DNA from: SXNM01 sp964586155
GTDB taxonomy: Bacteria > Myxococcota_A > UBA9042
Reading direction: 5' to 3'
NCBI GenBank assembly: GCA_964586155.1
Contig: CAZPHC010000012.1
Location: forward strand, 97,725-161,724
Length of the DNA: 64,000 nt
Shown: positions 48,977 through 57,005 of the stretch, in pieces
How the letters are laid out: each line of letters begins with the position of its first letter
How positions within the stretch are numbered: the stretch's first letter is position 1
The notes under the pieces: model-generated
Databases searched by the model: none
What the model was told of the DNA's origin: nothing
Seen by the model: the letters and a program-made list of their open reading frames with translations, nothing else
Made by a program: the position numbers and the translations under genes

Positions 48977-51646
48977 GTGGCGCGCAAGACCCGCAACAAG
49001 AGCCAGCTCGACGACGCGTTGAACGACGCCGCTTCGGACGCGAGCGCCAGCGACGATCTGGGACGCCCCGGCGGCATGACCCGGCCGCCGATGGCGCGGA
49101 CGGCCGAGTCGACCAGCGGCTCGCTGCTCGACGACCTGCCGGCGTTGGTGGTCGGCCTGACCGCCGCGGTGCTGCCGCGCCTGGTCGAGCCCGGCATCCG
49201 CGACCTCTACCAGCTGCCCAAGCAGTTCGCGATGACCGTCGGCGCCGCCTGGATGCTCGCGGCCGTCGCCCTGCTCGCGGTGATGCGCCGGCCGGTGTCG
49301 ATCCCGCAGACGCCGCTGCGCTGGCCGTTGCTCGGCATGGCCGCCAGCGTCGCGATCAGCGTCGCGATCGCCTCGGACGAGACGGGCGGCGAGACCTCGC
49401 TCTTCGCCAAGATGGACGCGTTCCGCTGGGGCGCGGCGATCGTGCTCGCCCTGCTCTGCACCTCGACGGTGCGCACCTCGCGCCAGCTGCTCTACGTCGT
49501 CGGCGGCATGCTGGTCGGCGGCTTGCAGGTCGCGATCTTCGGCATCGCCCAGCACCACAACATCGCCGCGCTGCTGCCGGCGGACGCACGCAGCTGGGTC
49601 GGGATCAACGCGCCGGGCAGCACCTTCGGCAACCGCAACATGGCGGCGCAGCTGATCGTGAGCGTGATGCCGGCGGCCTACGTCCTGGTCGCCATGAGCC
49701 TGCGCTGGTGGCGCCACGATCGGGTGCAGAAGGCGCTGATCTACGGCGGCACCGGCACCTTCCTGCTCTTCTTGCTGCTGTACTACCTGCGCCTGTCCGT
49801 GACGCGCTCGGCCTGGGGCGGCGCGGGCCTCGGCCTGCTCGTGGCGATCGGCCTGTACGCCCTGGGCCACCTGCGGCGCCAGAGCATCGGCAAGGACGAG
49901 GACGCCGACGAAGCGCGCGAGCTCGCGGCGCGGCCGCGACGGCCGGTGCTGCCGCTGGTGCTCGGCCTGGGCGCCAGCGGCGTGGTCGCCATCGCCCTGG
50001 CCAGCACGTTGCTGATCGACGCCGGATTTTCGGCCCGCTACGACGAGGGCGTCGGCGACAAGAAGCGGCGCATGTCGATCACCGAGCTGGTCGAGACCAT
50101 CGGCGACACCGAGGACTCACATTGGGCGATGCGCCGCATGATGTGGGCGTCGACCTGGGAGGCGATCAAGGCCCGACCCTTTGGCGGCGGCGCCGGCAAC
50201 TGGCGCGTGCTCTTCCCGCAGTACGTCGTGCAGCGCCAGGCCAACGACCACTTCTCGATCGCCAAGCAGCCGGTGCGGGCGCACAACGACTTCCTGCAGA
50301 TCTGGAGCGAATTCGGCGTCCAGGGCTTCGTCAGCTTCATGGCGCTGATCGTGATCTGCATGTGGATGGCCTTCCGCACCCGCGCGCGCTCGCTGCGGCC
50401 GCGGCTGCAGACGCGCGACGACGTGGCCTGGCTGACGCTGGGCGCGCTCTCGTCGGTCGCGGGCATGGTCGCGATCTGCGGCGACGCGCTGCTGTCGTTC
50501 CCGTTCCAGCTGCCGGCGCCGACGTTCTTCTTCTTCGTCCACATCGGCGTGATCGGCGCGGCCTGGCTGACGGTCCGCCGCATCGAGGCCGAGGTCTACC
50601 CGCAGCAGGACGACATCGCCGAGCGCCGCGCCGTTCCGGCCCCGCTGGTCGGCGGCAGCCTGGTCGCGCTGGTCGCGGTCGCCGTGATCGCGGTCGGGTT
50701 CGTCCATTGGGAGAACGGCCGCCTGCTCGAGGCCGAGAAGGGCTTCACCTTCGCCCGCGCCAAGCAGAAGCGGAACCAGGCCAGCGCCGGCTTGATCGAG
50801 ATCCAGAAGGCGATCGCGATCAACCCGGACGACTTCCAGAACCACTTCATCGAGGGCCTCTGCTACAACTCGCTCGGCGACATGCCCAAGGCGATCGCCT
50901 CGATCGAGCGTTCGCTGGCGCTGTACCCGAACCTGCTCAACGCCTGGGTCAACCTCGCGATGTTCGCGCAGAAGGCGGGCGACGAAGACAAGATGAAGCG
51001 CGCCATCGACGCCGCGCTGGCGCTCAAGCCCGACGAGGCCTACGCGCTCAACACCTGGACGCGCTGGCTCAACGGCAAGGGCCGCTTCGACGAGACGATC
51101 GCGGCGCTCGAGCCGTTCTTGGAGATCCACCACGACAACGACACGCTGCTGTCGAACCTCGGCAAGGCGTACGAGCGCAAGGGCCGCTGGGCCGACGTGG
51201 CCAAGGTCCGCACCTTCGAGGTCGGCAACGTCACGTCGCGGCCGATCCCTCCCGGCTCGCCGAACTACGCCGCCCGCCGCGCCGCCGAGGACAAGCGCAT
51301 CCTCGAGGCCCGCCGGGACGGCTGGTTCGGCGTCGGCGAGGCCTACAACAAGGCCGAACGCTGGGCCGACGCCGCGGGCGCGTTGCGCAAGGCCGCCGAG
51401 CTCGCGGGCCGTTCGCGCCCGGACATCAAGCGCGAGTACGCCATCGCCCTGGCGCGCAGCGGCGACTTCGCCCGTGCCAGCGGCCAGGCCGCCGTGACGA
51501 TGGAGCTGGATCCGAGCCAGGAGGGGCAGCTGCTCGCGGCGCTCGGCCGGCTCAAGCTCGACTCCAAGGACGAGGCCACGACCAAGGAACTCGACGCGAT
51601 CATCGCCCGTGTGCGGCGCATGGCCGAGGTCGCGGCCGGCAAATGA
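48977..51646 (+). CDS. O-antigen ligase/polymerase (Wzy_C-type) fused to TPR domain
   Basis: This is an 889-residue membrane protein starting at GTG (AGGAGG five bases upstream). Residues about 50-590 hold about 11-12 transmembrane segments with the periplasmic loop hallmarks GSTFGNRNMAAQ, RSAWGG, GGGAGNW and the conserved AHNDFLQIWSEFGVQGF, as in Wzy_C polymerases and WaaL ligases. After the last segment, residues about 610-880 form TPR units such as GLCYNSLGDMPKAIASIERSLALYPN and NLGKAYERKGRWADVAKV. The enzyme would join or polymerise undecaprenyl-linked glycans, or O-glycosylate proteins. TPR-fused versions are often pilin or general O-oligosaccharyltransferases. The gene overlaps the pseudouridine synthase start (ATGA). 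Confidence 0.88.
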   Translation: MARKTRNKSQLDDALNDAASDASASDDLGRPGGMTRPPMARTAESTSGSLLDDLPALVVGLTAAVLPRLVEPGIRDLYQLPKQFAMTVGAAWMLAAVALLAVMRRPVSIPQTPLRWPLLGMAASVAISVAIASDETGGETSLFAKMDAFRWGAAIVLALLCTSTVRTSRQLLYVVGGMLVGGLQVAIFGIAQHHNIAALLPADARSWVGINAPGSTFGNRNMAAQLIVSVMPAAYVLVAMSLRWWRHDRVQKALIYGGTGTFLLFLLLYYLRLSVTRSAWGGAGLGLLVAIGLYALGHLRRQSIGKDEDADEARELAARPRRPVLPLVLGLGASGVVAIALASTLLIDAGFSARYDEGVGDKKRRMSITELVETIGDTEDSHWAMRRMMWASTWEAIKARPFGGGAGNWRVLFPQYVVQRQANDHFSIAKQPVRAHNDFLQIWSEFGVQGFVSFMALIVICMWMAFRTRARSLRPRLQTRDDVAWLTLGALSSVAGMVAICGDALLSFPFQLPAPTFFFFVHIGVIGAAWLTVRRIEAEVYPQQDDIAERRAVPAPLVGGSLVALVAVAVIAVGFVHWENGRLLEAEKGFTFARAKQKRNQASAGLIEIQKAIAINPDDFQNHFIEGLCYNSLGDMPKAIASIERSLALYPNLLNAWVNLAMFAQKAGDEDKMKRAIDAALALKPDEAYALNTWTRWLNGKGRFDETIAALEPFLEIHHDNDTLLSNLGKAYERKGRWADVAKVRTFEVGNVTSRPIPPGSPNYAARRAAEDKRILEARRDGWFGVGEAYNKAERWADAAGALRKAAELAGRSRPDIKREYAIALARSGDFARASGQAAVTMELDPSQEGQLLAALGRLKLDSKDEATTKELDAIIARVRRMAEVAAGK

Positions 51647-52686
51647 CGGACCGTGATCCAGCGCACCAGATCGAGCTGCTCGTCCGGCCGGAGCAGGCGG
51701 GCATGCGCCTGGACGCCTTGCTCTCGACCGAGCGCGACGAGCTGTCGCGCGCGCGCGCTGCTGCCCATATCGGTCAGCAACGTGTGACGATCGAGGGCGT
51801 CTCGACGGCCAAGATCAAGCCGGGCCTGCGCGTGCAGCAGGGCTGGCGGGTGCAGGTCGCGCTGCTGCCGCCGCCGCCGTCGGAGCTGACGCCCTGGCAC
51901 GAGGCCGAGCTGGTCGTGGTCTTCGAAGACGACGACCTGGTGGTGCTCGACAAGCCGCCGGGGCTGGTCGTGCATCCGGGCGCTGGCCACTTCGAGCATA
52001 CGCTGGTGCACGCGCTGCTGGCGCATGTGCCCGAGGTCGCCGAAGTCGGCGCGGTCGAACGTCCGGGGCTGGTCCACCGCATCGACAAGGACACCTCGGG
52101 CTTGCTGGTGGTGAGCAAGACGCCGGCGGCGCACGCCGCGTTGGCCGCCGACTTCGCCCGCCACGCCATCGAGCGGCGCTACGTCGCTGTGGCCCTGGGT
52201 CGGATCATGGCCGAGCGCCTGACGGTGCGCAGCGGTCACGGCCGCCACCCCAAAGATCGGCGCAAGTTCACCGGCCGCGTGGATACCGACAAGGTCGCGA
52301 CCACGCACCTCACGGTGCTCGCGCGCTCGGCGCTGGCGTCACTGGTCGTGGCCGAGCTGGAGACCGGGCGCACGCATCAGATCCGCATGCACCTGGCCGA
52401 GCGCGGCCACCCGATCGCCGGCGACGACCTCTACGGCGGCGTGCGCGCCTTCGCCAAGACGCCGCGCACCGTGCCCGAGTTGGCGGCGCTGCAGCGGCAG
52501 ACGCGCCAGGCGCTGCACGCCTACGCGCTGGGCTTCCGCCACCCGCGCACGGGCAGCTGGCAGCGGTTCACCAGCGCGCTGCCGGCGGATATGGCGGCCT
52601 TGGTCGGCGCGCTCTTCGGCCCTGCGGCGCTGGCGCTGCCGCCGCTCGAGCAGACGCTGCCGCGGGAACCGACGCCCGGGAGCTGA
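51643..52686 (+). CDS. RluA/RluD-family pseudouridine synthase
   Basis: A 347-residue RNA-modifying enzyme. An S4 RNA-binding domain (about 15-75) precedes the catalytic domain, with LDKPPGLVVHPG, the active-site motif GLVHRIDKDTSGLLVV containing the catalytic Asp, and TGRTHQIRMHLA. S4 plus this catalytic type resembles RluC or RluD, which modify 23S rRNA; which uridines are targeted cannot be told. A Pro/Leu C-terminal extension is present. The ATG overlaps the stop of the Wzy-like gene by four bases although the functions are unrelated. Confidence 0.93.
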   Translation: MTDRDPAHQIELLVRPEQAGMRLDALLSTERDELSRARAAAHIGQQRVTIEGVSTAKIKPGLRVQQGWRVQVALLPPPPSELTPWHEAELVVVFEDDDLVVLDKPPGLVVHPGAGHFEHTLVHALLAHVPEVAEVGAVERPGLVHRIDKDTSGLLVVSKTPAAHAALAADFARHAIERRYVAVALGRIMAERLTVRSGHGRHPKDRRKFTGRVDTDKVATTHLTVLARSALASLVVAELETGRTHQIRMHLAERGHPIAGDDLYGGVRAFAKTPRTVPELAALQRQTRQALHAYALGFRHPRTGSWQRFTSALPADMAALVGALFGPAALALPPLEQTLPREPTPGS

Positions 52687-52688
52687 GC

Positions 52689-52710
52689 GCGATCCTCGTC
52701 GGCGGATCGC
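52689..52710. terminator. Hairpin between convergent genes
   Basis: GCGATCC (52689-52695) pairs with GGATCGC (52704-52710) around an 8-nt loop, just after the synthase stop and reaching into the stop codon of the converging gene. No T-tract. Confidence 0.5.
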
Positions 52711-53723
52711 TACGAGAGAGCCGCGACCACGGCCTCGAGCCGACGCCAATCTTCGCCCGACCAGCCATGTGGCGCGAGCACGACCGCGGCACCTCCGCCG
52801 TCGCCGGCGGGCAACACGCGACGGACGACCGCGGCCAGCACCAGCGGGTCGGCATCGCCCTCGCTCTGCAGCGCCACCAGCGCGCCGACGGTCGGCGCCG
52901 CGTCGACCGAGGCGAGCAGCGTCTTGCTCGCCGCGTCGAGCTCGATCTTGCCGCGTTGCAGCGGCGCGTTGCCGAGCCGCAGCCGCACCGGCACTGGCGG
53001 CGGCACCTCGAGCCCTGCCGAGAGCGCGGCGGCGCGCAGCGCCGGTGACGCGTCGTCGAGCTCGAGCGCCGGGGCGATCAGCCGCGAACCAGACGTGCGA
53101 CGGCTCGGCACGTCGATGTCCTTGGGGATGTCGCTGGGACGAATCGGCGCCGTGACGCCCGATCGGACCTGCGGCCGAGCCGGCAGCGACGGCAGCGGCG
53201 GCTTGCCGCTCGCGGCGACCTGGCTCTCGAGCGAGCGGACGGCGGCGAGCAGCAGGCGTTCGCGCGCGGCGATGCGCACCTCGACCCGGACCATCGCCGC
53301 CTCGAGCGAGTCGATCTCCCGCGCGCGGCTCTCTTGTTGGCCGCGGCGCCGGGCCAGCAGCTCCTCGCGCGTCGCGATCATCGCCGAACGAGCGAGCAGC
53401 AGCGTCGCGCTGCGCCGGACGTAGGTGTCGAGATCGGCCTCCTCACGCGCCGCGCCGCCGCCGAGGCCGTGCAGCGCGCCGCCGTCGGAGACGTCGGCGC
53501 CCTCGGTCCAGCGCTCCAAGGAGGCCGCGACGCTGTCGATCCAGCCGGCGCGGGCCAGCAGCGTCGAGCGCTGGGCTTCGAGCCCCGCCTCGCGCCCGCG
53601 CAGACGAGCGTCCGCGAGTGCGGCGTCGATCTCGGCCTCGGTGACGGCCTCCTCGCGCGCCGCGAGCTCTGTAGAGGTGGCCGGATCCATGGTGGCCGGG
53701 GGCGGACGCGGGCTTCGGGTCAT
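52710..53723 (-). CDS. Coiled-coil protein with possible degenerate PilZ-like C-terminal domain
   Basis: This is a 337-residue soluble protein. Residues about 20-175 are Ala/Glu/Arg/Leu-rich helices without Pro, interrupted by a Gly-rich turn, typical of a coiled coil. A Pro-rich, basic linker (about 175-225) follows. The last 105 residues are beta-rich (VPPPVPVRLRLGNAPLQRGKIELD..., GALVALQSEGDA..., AAVVLAPHGW), with a strand order like PilZ domains. The RxxxR and D/NxSxxG cyclic-di-GMP residues are not recognisable, so binding is doubtful. The ATG overlaps the stop of the TPR gene (ATGA). It is the last gene of the aroQ-efp-TPR unit. Confidence 0.65.
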   Translation of the reverse strand: MTRSPRPPPATMDPATSTELAAREEAVTEAEIDAALADARLRGREAGLEAQRSTLLARAGWIDSVAASLERWTEGADVSDGGALHGLGGGAAREEADLDTYVRRSATLLLARSAMIATREELLARRRGQQESRAREIDSLEAAMVRVEVRIAARERLLLAAVRSLESQVAASGKPPLPSLPARPQVRSGVTAPIRPSDIPKDIDVPSRRTSGSRLIAPALELDDASPALRAAALSAGLEVPPPVPVRLRLGNAPLQRGKIELDAASKTLLASVDAAPTVGALVALQSEGDADPLVLAAVVRRVLPAGDGGGAAVVLAPHGWSGEDWRRLEAVVAALS

Positions 53724-55672
53724 GGCCGCCGCGCCATGGCGGCGATCTTGGCGCGACGCAGACGCAGCTCTTCGCTCGCGGGATGTCGCTTCTCGAGCTC
53801 GGCACTCAGCGCGACGGCGGACTCGTAGAAGCCGCGCTCGATGAAGAAGTCCAACGTCTTCAGATCGTTGCTGATGCTGCGCAGGTTGCCGTCGGCAGGA
53901 ACGGGGCCGGCGCGGACGAGCTTGGGTCGCGGCAGGTTGTTCGACCGGCGCCGGGCGTTGAGCACCGGCCGCGAGCCGCGATCGCCGTCGCCCTCGCCGA
54001 AGGCGCCGCTGTCGCCGAAGACGCCGCTGTCGAAGCCGCGCGCGGCCGACGAGGGCGCCTCGCCGAGGGTGCGCAGGGCGTCGAGCACGCTCGGATCGAT
54101 GGTGGTCGCCTCGGACTCGTGGGCGCCGAAGCCGGCCTCGTCGTCGTCATCGTCGACCCGGCCACCGAGCACGGGCGCGAGCGAAGGCGCCGTCCGCACG
54201 GGCAGCACCGGCGCCGACGCCGGCCGGGACGACAGCGGCGCGGTGGCGTCCAGCTCGTCGGCGTGGTTGGTCGGCGCACCGGGGCGCGACGCCGTGGTCA
54301 TGCGCGAGAGCGTCGGTCGCGAGATCGTGCGCCGCAGGCTCGGCCGCTCGGGCGCGGTGCGGGCGAAGTCGTCGCGCTTGGCCGAGCGTTCCAGCGGCGG
54401 CGGCGCCTCGACCATCGCAGGCGCACCATCGGCCGGGAAGCCCTGCGACTCGAAGGCCGCGGCGCCTCGCATGGTCGGCCGCCCATCGAGCGGGTCGAAG
54501 GGCAGCGCGTCGAGATCGCCGCCCCCGCCGTGGTCGACGCGAGAGACGCCAGAATCGTGGCGGCGCGGCGGCGCCGGACGCTCGACGTCTGGCAGCGGTG
54601 GCATGTCGTCGACGTCACCGGGGATCGGCGGCGGCGCGTTGGCGCTGGCCTTGGCGACCGGCATCCCGTCGCCAAAGCCGAATTCGTCGCTGTCTGGCGC
54701 CGGGCGCCGGGTGCGGGGCAGCGCGGGCGCAGGGGCGCGGAAGGCATCGGCGTCGGCCTGCAGCTCCAAGATCGTGTCGTTGGCCATCGCGCCGACGTTG
54801 GCGCCGACCGCCGCGCGGGCGTCGGGATCGTCCGGGTCGAGCTCGTGCAGGTAGAGCGTGGTGCGCTCGGCCTCGGTCGTCAGGCCGTCGCGGCGGTAGC
54901 GGGCGACCTGCATGCGCAGCAACGACGCTGCACGCTCGCGCTGGCCGAGCGCGTCGAGCACCTCGACGATCAGCTCGGTGAGCTCGCCATCGCCGGGCTC
55001 GGCCTCGTAGCAGACGATGAGCTTGGACAGCGCCGCCGCGTGGCGGTTGGTGCGGACGTAGTGCAGCGCGAGGTCGTGGGCGAGCGTGATGTCCTTCGGG
55101 TCGAAGAACACGGCCCGCTCGGCCACCTTCTCCCAATCCTCGATCGCCCCGGTCGACAGCAGGTGGTCGGCAAGGCGGCGGAAGGCGGCTGCGGCTTGCT
55201 CGTGCCGGCCGGCGCGGCCCAGCGCCTCGGCGAAGACGACGTGTCCGGGCACAAAGGCCGGGTCGAGCCCGAGCAGGTGGCCGAGCGCATCGAGCGCGCC
55301 TTGGATCTGGCCCTGCGCGAGCTGCAGGTCCCACGCGGCGCGGAACTCCCGGGCTGCGTCGTCGACCATGCGCAGCTTCTCGAAGACCTCGCCATAGGCC
55401 ATGCGCACGTCGGCTCGCTCGGGTCGGAGCTTGACCGCCGTGCGCATGACCGCGATGGCCTTGATCGGCACGCCGCGACGCGTGTAGTTCGCAGCCGTGC
55501 GCAAGATCTCCTCGACGGCCTCGTCGATGCGACCTTCCTCTTGCAGCAGCTCGATCACCTGCAGACGCGCCCGCACATCGTGCGGATCGTCCTTGAGGAT
55601 CGCGACGGTATCGGCGAATTTCTTCCGCCGATCGGACCGCTTCTGCTCGAGATTGACGACCTGGCTGGTCAC
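53720..55672 (-). CDS. TPR protein with long disordered C-terminal half
   Basis: This is a 650-residue cytoplasmic protein starting at GTG (AAGGGG upstream; an ATG two bases earlier is out of frame and followed by a stop). Residues about 1-290 consist of TPR-type helix pairs, for example EGRIDEAVEEILRTAANYTRRG, KAIAVMRTAVKLRPERADVR and GRAGRHEQAAAAFRRLADHL. Residues about 300-610 are Pro/Asp/Ser/Arg-rich, low complexity, with several Arg-x-Ser/Thr sites suited to phosphorylation. The final 40 residues form another helix pair (FFIERGFYESAVALSAELEKRHPASEELRLRRAKI). It probably acts as a scaffold, with the coupled coiled-coil protein as partner. No localisation signal is seen. Confidence 0.8.
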   Translation of the reverse strand: MTSQVVNLEQKRSDRRKKFADTVAILKDDPHDVRARLQVIELLQEEGRIDEAVEEILRTAANYTRRGVPIKAIAVMRTAVKLRPERADVRMAYGEVFEKLRMVDDAAREFRAAWDLQLAQGQIQGALDALGHLLGLDPAFVPGHVVFAEALGRAGRHEQAAAAFRRLADHLLSTGAIEDWEKVAERAVFFDPKDITLAHDLALHYVRTNRHAAALSKLIVCYEAEPGDGELTELIVEVLDALGQRERAASLLRMQVARYRRDGLTTEAERTTLYLHELDPDDPDARAAVGANVGAMANDTILELQADADAFRAPAPALPRTRRPAPDSDEFGFGDGMPVAKASANAPPPIPGDVDDMPPLPDVERPAPPRRHDSGVSRVDHGGGGDLDALPFDPLDGRPTMRGAAAFESQGFPADGAPAMVEAPPPLERSAKRDDFARTAPERPSLRRTISRPTLSRMTTASRPGAPTNHADELDATAPLSSRPASAPVLPVRTAPSLAPVLGGRVDDDDDEAGFGAHESEATTIDPSVLDALRTLGEAPSSAARGFDSGVFGDSGAFGEGDGDRGSRPVLNARRRSNNLPRPKLVRAGPVPADGNLRSISNDLKTLDFFIERGFYESAVALSAELEKRHPASEELRLRRAKIAAMARRP

Positions 55673-55714
55673 ATGCGCCCCTTGGCGCCCGCGGGCGCGT
55701 GCCGAGACTCCGCG

Positions 55715-56278
55715 CTAATCCTTGACGCGCTCGACGAAGTTGCCGTCTCGGGTGTCGATCTTCAGCTTGTCGGTCTCGTTGATGTAGAGCGGCACCTGCA
55801 GGGTGTAGCCCGTCGAGATCGTCACCGGCTTGGTCGCCCCCTGCGCGGTGTTGCCGGCCACGCCCGGCTCGCAGTAGGTGATGTCCGCGGTGATGAAGTT
55901 CGGCAGATCGATGCCGATCGCGCGACCACGGAACATCAGCAGGCTGACGGGCAGCTGCTCGACCAGGAAGTTCTTGGCGTCGCCGACGGTGTCCTCGTCG
56001 AGCTGGACCTCTTCGTACGTCTCGGCGTTCATGAAGTTGAACTGGCCGTCGTTGGCGTAGAGGAAGGTCGCGCCGAACTCCTCGATATCCGGAACGTCGA
56101 CCTTGTCGCCCGAGCGGAAGGTCTTGTCGACCACCTGCGCGGTGATCAGGTTCTTGAGGCGGGTGCGCACGATCGCGGAGCCCTTGCCCGGCTTCACATG
56201 CTGGAAGTCGACGATGATCCAGGGGATATTGTCGATCTCGATCTTCAGGCCTTTGCGAAATTGGCTCGTATCGTACAT
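55715..56278 (-). CDS. efp: Translation elongation factor P
   Basis: A 187-residue EF-P, which enters the ribosomal E site and relieves stalling at consecutive prolines. The KOW-like N-terminal domain ends in the loop KPGKGSA, where Lys32 corresponds to the modified lysine of the EpmA-type proteins. The two OB domains follow, with the C-terminal signature around GYTLQVPLYINETDKLKIDTRDGNFVERVKD. The length is normal. Start: ATG of MYDTSQF, with AGGAG about 11 bases upstream. The proteome here has many Pro-rich linkers, which fits a need for EF-P. It lies 85 nt after aroQ and 42 nt before the TPR gene. Confidence 0.97.
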   Translation of the reverse strand: MYDTSQFRKGLKIEIDNIPWIIVDFQHVKPGKGSAIVRTRLKNLITAQVVDKTFRSGDKVDVPDIEEFGATFLYANDGQFNFMNAETYEEVQLDEDTVGDAKNFLVEQLPVSLLMFRGRAIGIDLPNFITADITYCEPGVAGNTAQGATKPVTISTGYTLQVPLYINETDKLKIDTRDGNFVERVKD

Positions 56279-56363
56279 CTGCGACTCGACTCCTGATGGT
56301 CCGCCCGGCGGTCCGGGTCGGCTCGTGTTCGTCAGCGACTGCGCGGGGTTCTGCCCGTGCTTC

Positions 56364-56861
56364 TCACGTCGCCGAGGGTCCCCTGGCGACCGGTCCCGCC
56401 GAGGCCAGGGGGTTGCCACGCCTGGCCTCGACCAGCGCGCGCAACGCGAGCAAGTACCCCACGGCGCCGAGCCCGACAATGCTGCCTTGCACCACGTCGG
56501 AGATCAGCGAGCGATGGCGAAACTGCTCTCGCGCGTGGATGTTGCTGAGGTGAACCTCGATCGCGGGCCGGCCACTGGCCAACAACGCGTCGCGCAACGC
56601 CACGCTGGTGTGAGTATAGCCGGCTGGGTTCAAGATGAAAGCGTCCACCGTCGCTGCGCCCTGCTGCAGGCGGTCGATGAGCGCGCCCTCCCAGTTGGAC
56701 TGGAAGAAGCTGAGTTCAATCGGATCTTCGTCCGTCGAGAGCTCGGCGGCCAGGGCGGCCATCGCCTGGTGCACATCGTCGAGGCCGACGCGACCGTAGT
56801 GCGCCGGCTCGCGGCCTCCGAGCAGATTCAAGTTGGGGCCTTGGACGACGTCGATGCGCAT
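56364..56861 (-). CDS. aroQ: Type II 3-dehydroquinate dehydratase AroQ
   Basis: A 165-residue enzyme that dehydrates 3-dehydroquinate to 3-dehydroshikimate in the shikimate pathway. Active-site residues are all present: GPNLNLLGGREP with Arg17, the catalytic Tyr22 in HYG, NPAGYTH with Asn78, EVHLSN with His104 and REQFRHRS. A short extra C-terminal tail follows the fold. No ribosome binding site precedes the ATG; a perfect TTGACA box and a -10 lie so close that the transcript would begin at or next to the ATG, suggesting leaderless translation. aroQ directly before efp is a known arrangement in many proteobacteria. Confidence 0.96.
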   Translation of the reverse strand: MRIDVVQGPNLNLLGGREPAHYGRVGLDDVHQAMAALAAELSTDEDPIELSFFQSNWEGALIDRLQQGAATVDAFILNPAGYTHTSVALRDALLASGRPAIEVHLSNIHAREQFRHRSLISDVVQGSIVGLGAVGYLLALRALVEARRGNPLASAGPVARGPSAT

Positions 56862-56868
56862 GCTGAGG

Positions 56869-56897
56869 CTTGTCCGAAATCGACCGCGCCTTGTCAA
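56869..56897 (-). promoter_or_regulatory. aroQ promoter, probably giving a leaderless mRNA
   Basis: TTGACA (56897-56892) and GACAAG (56874-56869) on the minus strand with a 17-nt spacer. Only 7 nt separate the -10 box from the aroQ ATG at 56861, and there is no ribosome binding site between them. Confidence 0.5.
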
Positions 56898-56942
56898 CGG
56901 TAGCGGCAATGGCAGCGTCGACGGCGACGGCGGCGACGGCGG

Positions 56943-56978
56943 CGCGGGTCCGGCCAACGACGCGGGTCCGGCCAACGA
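56943..56978. repeat. 18-nt tandem repeat between aroQ and the matrixin gene
   Basis: CGCGGGTCCGGCCAACGA occurs twice exactly, followed by a degenerate third copy, and is preceded by short GGCGAC repeats (about 56916-56942). It is noncoding in the accepted annotation. Confidence 0.8.
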
Positions 56979-57005
56979 CGCGGGGCGACCGACGACGCGT
57001 GGGTC

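Noticed and set aside
47680..49870. Extension of the sigma-54 activator frame far upstream to 49870
   Set aside because: The frame is open only because of GC bias; a strong GGAGGT precedes the ATG at 48385 and the upstream part is antisense to the Wzy-like gene.
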